64,000 nucleotides of DNA from Isoetes taiwanensis (Eukaryota > Streptophyta > Lycopodiopsida > Isoetales > Isoetaceae), in contig JAJEKV010000275.1 of assembly GCA_021234155.1 (NCBI GenBank), positions 2,501 through 66,500 on the forward strand, in the 5' to 3' direction. The translations under genes were made by a program, and so were the position numbers. Of the stretch, positions 59,262 through 64,000 are shown in pieces. Within the stretch, counting starts at the first letter, position 1, and each line of letters starts with the position of its first letter. The notes under the pieces were generated by a model that worked only from the letters and a program-made list of their open reading frames with translations, was not told the DNA's origin and made no database searches.

Positions 59262-59575
59262 AACCACGAAAATCTCTGTTTTGTAGCAACATGCTTGTTG
59301 TTATTTACTTGTAAAGCATTACAATTTCAATGTTTAGATTTCGTTGTCGTCCGTGAATGTGCGAATTAATAGGCAATTTCCTGCTTTTTCAACGGCCTAC
59401 ATTCTGTCATAATATGGGTCATTTGCATCGAATATTTGAATGCCTTTGCATTTTCGCATACAATGCATATTCCCAGCCCGAAAATGAACACAGTGCAAAA
59501 GTGTGGTTAATTCAATATAATGGTCAATAAAATGCTTATACGGCGCGATTTTGGAATAGAATATGTAGCAAAATA

Positions 59576-60010
59576 ACAGGGGGTTCCAGGGGGATTTGAT
59601 ATAGATATAATTCTTGAAACCATAGACCATATCCCTAAACCAATTCAATGGGTTATTATAAAAAAAAAACATGGATTTAAGATAAAAAATATTCACATTA
59701 GCCTACTGGTTAAATTGGTTAAATTAGTCTTATTAGGACATTGAGTTATTTTGGTAGAGGTTCGAATCCTCGTATTTCATATTCTAAAAGCTTAAGCGAA
59801 ACCGTATAGAGGCTCCATATACGATCAAAACCTTAGGCAAACTCGTATTTGACATCTTAAAATCATAGGTGTCCCCAATCATAATTGAGCATAATCGAAA
59901 CGAGAGGTGTCCAGAGGCTCCAACATACAGTCTAGGCCGTAGGATTGACAGATCCGACGACTGTGGTAGTCCAGGGTGCACCTCGTTTAGAATATGTAGA
60001 CATAATCCCA
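59576..60010 (+). mobile_element. SINE-like dispersed repeat, copy 2
   Basis: Partner of 1878-2320, in the same orientation. It has CTGGTTAAATTGGTTAAATTAG (A-box side; two GGTTAAATT words) and GGTTCGAATCC at about 59759 as an excellent B box. It ends near the truncated C-terminus of the hAT-like transposase. Confidence 0.6.
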
Positions 60011-60039
60011 ATTTAATTGAATGATGGTTATTAAATAAG

Positions 60040-61233
60040 TCAAAACATACTGAGAGCATCTATAAGGCCTTTGAACTCTTGCATGTGGATGCAATATTTG
60101 TACACCTTAGATGCTAACTTATCAATCCATTGGAATTTAGAAATTGACGAAGTTGCACTTTGTGTTGCCAATGCTTGTCTATGTGCCATACAATGAATTG
60201 ATACCACCCTTGGGATTTTAGCTTTCAGCCTTGCCACTAATCCAGTTTTATGCCCTACCATGACGTTAGCACCATCACTAGCAAACCCAACAAGTTTACT
60301 CCAATCAACTTCCCATTCCTTAAAAAGCTCGGTAATGGCCTCCATCAAGCATGCAGCTGTACCACCTTGCAATTCTAAAATCCTATAAAAGATGGTTTTG
60401 ACCTCTCCATCAGGCCTTGGAAGAACAATATAACAAATTAGATGTTTTTCCTTTATAATATCTGTGCTGTCATCCACACACATGCTAAAAAAGGGGCCAG
60501 CCTGAATTTGCTTTTTAATAACATTTCTAGCTACATCTCTCATCACAAACAGCATCTTCTTCCCACTAGTTTCATTTGTGTAAGAACCATATACTTCTGG
60601 ATTTGGAAAATGCGGAGTATTCAATTCAAATAAAAGCTCCATCAAAGGCTGGTAATTGCTTAAAGCAATATTTCTAGAAGAAACGAAATGACGTACCTTC
60701 ATGGCAATGACGACCTTTTGCTCTTGTGCTCCAAATTGATTCTTTAAAGAACTCACCAATGGCTTCAATCCTTTGTTTTTCAGATTCCATTCCATCTCAA
60801 CAGCTTTATGATCAGAGCTCTTTTCATGTTTCTTGAAGGCAGTTACTTGTAAAGTTTTGGCCCCTTTGGAAGCCTAGAGAATACTAATCTTGGCCTTCTT
60901 AAAAGACACGCACCACTTGTACTTTATCCTTCCTCCTTCGTTAAGAATCCAAGGATGTGGACCTTGCCATTCTGGGAGAAATTTCCTCTTAGATTCATTC
61001 CCATCAGAAGATTCTACATTGTAGCTCTTCTCTTCAATCTGCTCATCATCAACATCCACATCTTGAAGGGCCTTGTCCTCTGACTTATCATCTCCAAATA
61101 GCTCTTCATACAACCTATCCCCTTCTTCATCCTTCTCTTCATTAATAATTCGTGGAATGCTGCTACCTTCTGCCGATGAAGAGGCCTTCTTCCAACAAAA
61201 AGCCAATGTATTCTTAGCCATAGCAAGAGACAA
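60040..61233 (-). mobile_element. hAT-like transposase (TTF zinc finger plus DUF4371 type) with one in-frame stop
   Basis: The frame is open from 61233 to 60040 except for one TAG at 60876-60874. It has an acidic N-terminal segment, then RKFLPEWQGPHPWILNEGG and KHEKSSDHK, which is the TTF-type zinc finger (the expected CxxC reads CVSF, so one Cys is lost). The DUF4371/RNase-H-like core follows: FFSMCVDDSTDIIKEKHLIC, then DGEVKTIFYRILEL, WSKLVGFASDGANVMVGHK, RLKAKIPRVVSIHCMAHRQAL. The first catalytic Asp is in the DDSTDI box and the second in the SDGANVM box. The frame stops at LIDALSMF, before the rest of the catalytic core and the dimerisation region, so the protein is C-terminally truncated near the SINE-like repeat. 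Family identity is firm. Confidence 0.85.
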
Positions 61234-61670
61234 TGCTGATACAAGAATAAAAGATGGTGTTGCAACAAGAATTGGTGATGTCTAAACCCTAATTGACTCT
61301 GATTTATACAAATACAATCCATGATGACTGCCATTGGAGGAGCAGAATTCTAATCTCTGGAGCTAATTTATAGGAAACAAACCGCAAAGAATGATGAGCG
61401 AGAGAACCTGGAGGCCAAAGGAGATCATTTTGGAGATTTTTGGGGCTGTTGGCCGCTGCATAGGGCTCAATTGTTTTGTCTAAAATTTAAAAGGGATTTA
61501 TTAAATAAGGTTTCAATGTAAATATAGGAAATATTGGGAATCTATATTAAAAATAAAAGATATATATAAGGCTCTTAATAAGGAAAGGAATATTCCTGAA
61601 AACCACTTTTCAAAATTTGGTTTTTAGATGTAAACCTTATCCCAAGGTTTTGTTTTCGGATGAAAACCGA

Positions 61671-62051
61671 CTAGTAAATGTTAGTAGTCCTTGCAACCCA
61701 AGCCGCCCAATTGGGTTGCAATTTTGATCCCTGCCTGAGGCCCTTCAACAGTGTCAGCAACAGGTCAGACCACATAGCTTCCAGGATGATGCCGATGAAC
61801 TCGAGAACTTCCCTCCTACGAAGACGGTGTCTACTTTGCTTTCCTTTGAGTGTTCTCCCGAGTGTTCTTTGGTGGGAGGGGAGTGTTAGTCCCGTCCACA
61901 GAGGCACATGACTATTTCTAAGGTACACAAAAGAGCCTATAGGCAAGGGCAAGGCATCCAGGTCAAGAGCCAAGACCATGCCAACTAAGAAGAAGAGACT
62001 AAGGGAGTCGATGGCATAGGGAATCCACGTCGCATCGGTCGTAAGTGCCAT
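61671..62051 (-). CDS. Unrecognised 126-codon open frame
   Basis: The frame ends LEAMWSDLLLTLLKGLRQGS and KLQPNWAAWVARTTNIY. It begins with a hydrophobic stretch (YAIDSLSLFFLVGMVLALDL) and has a basic middle (KGKQSRHRLRRREVL). It lies upstream of the hAT-like transposase on the same strand and might be a 5' part of that element or an unrelated relic. No family is recognised. Confidence 0.2.
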   Translation of the reverse strand: MALTTDATWIPYAIDSLSLFFLVGMVLALDLDALPLPIGSFVYLRNSHVPLWTGLTLPSHQRTLGRTLKGKQSRHRLRRREVLEFIGIILEAMWSDLLLTLLKGLRQGSKLQPNWAAWVARTTNIY

Positions 62052-62059
62052 GAATCACG

Positions 62060-64000
62060 ACAATTAAGATTTCAGATATTATGGCAGAGTCACTCGCACA
62101 ATGAGCAGAGAATTTGGGGATTAGGTAATCGAAGAATTTGAAACGACAATCTTTTTGCTATTTTGGGCCTGAGGCCACTGTACTATATATATCAGAAGTT
62201 TTAGACTTAGAAGTTTAGACAAGTCTTGGCAATTTTTGTTGTCTCGTTTGGAGATCTCATATATTTTCAGTAGTCTTTCAAGAATTTATCTTGTTTTGAC
62301 TCAATGTTTTCTACTTCCTTCTTGCTCATTTGCTTCTTCATTTCCTATTTCTGCAAGATCCCACGTGACACTCTTTTTTGAAGAGTTGCTTGTTTGATAG
62401 CAAGGCCCTCAAGGAGGATTGTCTTACAAGCTCTCCCGAATCCGCACCCCAAACAAAGTTTAATTGCCATCCTCTGATACATGTGTTCTAGAGATATGTA
62501 TGATGAATAAATGACTCAAGTTTTTTTGTAAAAACAAAGCCTCCAGATAATGCTCCTCCCGAGGACACCATCTTCAAATGTGTCTGAAAGAAATCCTCTC
62601 AAAACTTCAATTTGATATTAATCCACCATGTCAACAACCAAGGATCCAATCTGATACATGTGCTACACCTAACTTGGCCTTTGTAGCAACTCAAGATCTT
62701 ATCTATATATTACAATACTAATGCTGAATTGAATCTTCTTATTCATAACAATCAAGATCAATGACATAACAAGTTTACGATAATATATCCCTAACATATA
62801 CAACATCTTAGAGGAAAATTATACTCAATATATATAAATTTTAACTTAGCAATTCCACCAAAGCTTCCAATGCTCAACCACGATTCTAAACTACACGATT
62901 GCCGCTAGCCCAATCATTACCTTGCTCATTAATTACTTGCACCAAAGGTTAGTCCTTGTGACTAAGTAGGAGTACATTAGCTATTTGCATGGATGGAATA
63001 CCATTGGATTCTTGGAACCTGAGCATAATCACAAAGATAAGAGACCATATATGAGTAAAGTGCTCGACAATGACGACATGACCAAATAAAATATGATAAT
63101 ATGAGCATCAAAAGCAAAGATATAGTCAAAGAGATCAAACCATCATGATGCATAGCTCTAGAACAATGAAACAAATTCAGAACATATCAAAACCAAATCA
63201 CAATAAATTCATTGAACAATTAGAGCAATAGATTTAAAGCCTAGTATAAAGAAAATAAAAAATCTATTGCTCTAGTACAGAAATTCAAGGTCACATAATG
63301 CATGGGCTATTGGCTGATCTACTTCGTTAGTGACTAGCTATACAAGCCAACTTTCTAGCTAATCCGAATGCTGGCACCTGTAGTTTTAGAACCTTTTCAA
63401 TGTCTTTTGCGCTGACTGATGAAACAATTGTTGACCTGTTTCTGCCAAGTTAACCTTCTCACTTTACTGGATTATAAAAGATCACGACTTACAGAAGAAT
63501 ATGACAGGAACTCCAGTACGTTGCAACTTGCCCCAATATCTTTGGATATGTGCCTTAATATCTGTGGACATGTTATCCTTTTAGTTAGTCATACTTCTGT
63601 AGCAAAACTCTTCAATCTCTCATCTATTAGAAATAACCCCTAAAGGCATTCAACCCCTAAAGGCAGGAATACTAGATTTAACGGATGTTGGATCAAATAC
63701 TTTAGATCAAATTTTATTTCTAAGGGATATCTTGCTCTGCCACAGACCATTATTTCTGTATGACCTGCACCATCCGTCATGCCATGGAGCAATTAGTGCT
63801 ATCTATTGTTGCTACACATTATGTTGGCTATCATTGTCACCTCCAGCCTTGGATGTCGTATTATATGCTCATTCCTCCATTATTATACCATGAGTATACA
63901 GATAATATAGAGGCTTCCCTATAGGATGCTCTTCAGGTTTTACACCAATATGCTGGCTACTAGCTCCAGCCGTAGTGCACTTTGCCATCTGCGGCTTTGC
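62060..64000. other. No recognisable gene
   Basis: AT-rich sequence. AACCCCTAAAGGCA is duplicated at 63636-63665. No domain-bearing frame, RNA gene or long repeat is apparent up to the right edge. Confidence 0.45.

Overview
This window looks like nuclear DNA from a land plant with a large, repeat-rich genome. The clearest host gene is an intron-containing papain-type cysteine protease of the plant XCP-like type. Around it lie LINE, Penelope-like, hAT-like and DUF7869-like element remnants, tRNA-derived SINE-like repeats and many mini- and microsatellites. Penelope-like elements are scarce in flowering plants, so a fern, lycophyte, bryophyte or gymnosperm is more likely than an angiosperm. This is inference; no species is named.

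Layout. 1-1.7 kb: a LINE remnant (minus strand). 1.9-2.3 kb: a SINE-like repeat with a second copy at 59.6 kb. 4.2-16.0 kb: a GC-rich decayed block holding minisatellites, a telomere-like (TTAGGG)n run and, at its right end, a plus-strand LINE reverse transcriptase with a (CTTC)n tail. 17.2-18.6 kb: unrecognised coding-like sequence (minus). 19.9-21.8 kb: the cysteine protease gene (plus, four exons). 22.5-23.5 kb: duplicated repeats and a LINE 3' end. 24.6-27.25 kb: a five-exon model for a small unrecognised protein (plus). 27.4-30.2 kb: two LINE fragments. 33.3-38.6 kb: three direct copies of a composite repeat of about 1.3-1.6 kb, with a (TA)n tract and a 555-bp inverted-repeat insertion. 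41.3-42.3 kb: a LINE 3' fragment (minus) and a local tandem repeat. 44.9-47.1 kb: a Penelope-like reverse transcriptase remnant (minus). 47.5-50.5 kb: a DUF7869-like transposon gene remnant (minus). 52.2-59.2 kb: a broken multi-exon plus-strand locus with a ParB-like DGQH segment and a DNA-methyltransferase-like glycine motif, interspersed with GC-rich palindromic hairpins. 60.0-61.3 kb: an hAT-like DUF4371-type transposase (minus) with one in-frame stop.

Three signals deserve most attention. (1) The composite repeat carries long uninterrupted arrays of alternating GAA/TTC pentamers, the exact architecture of heat-shock elements, plus repeated ACGTGGC boxes. (2) The 52-59 kb locus combines a ParB-like domain with a methyltransferase-like domain, a pairing familiar from prokaryotes and phages. 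(3) Reading frames in the protease and in the small five-exon gene are broken almost only by single-base losses, several in homopolymers, while splice sites and catalytic residues are intact. That raises consensus error in the assembly as an alternative to pseudogenisation.

The genes do not form a pathway. Apart from the protease and the small unknown gene, the coding capacity belongs to mobile elements.
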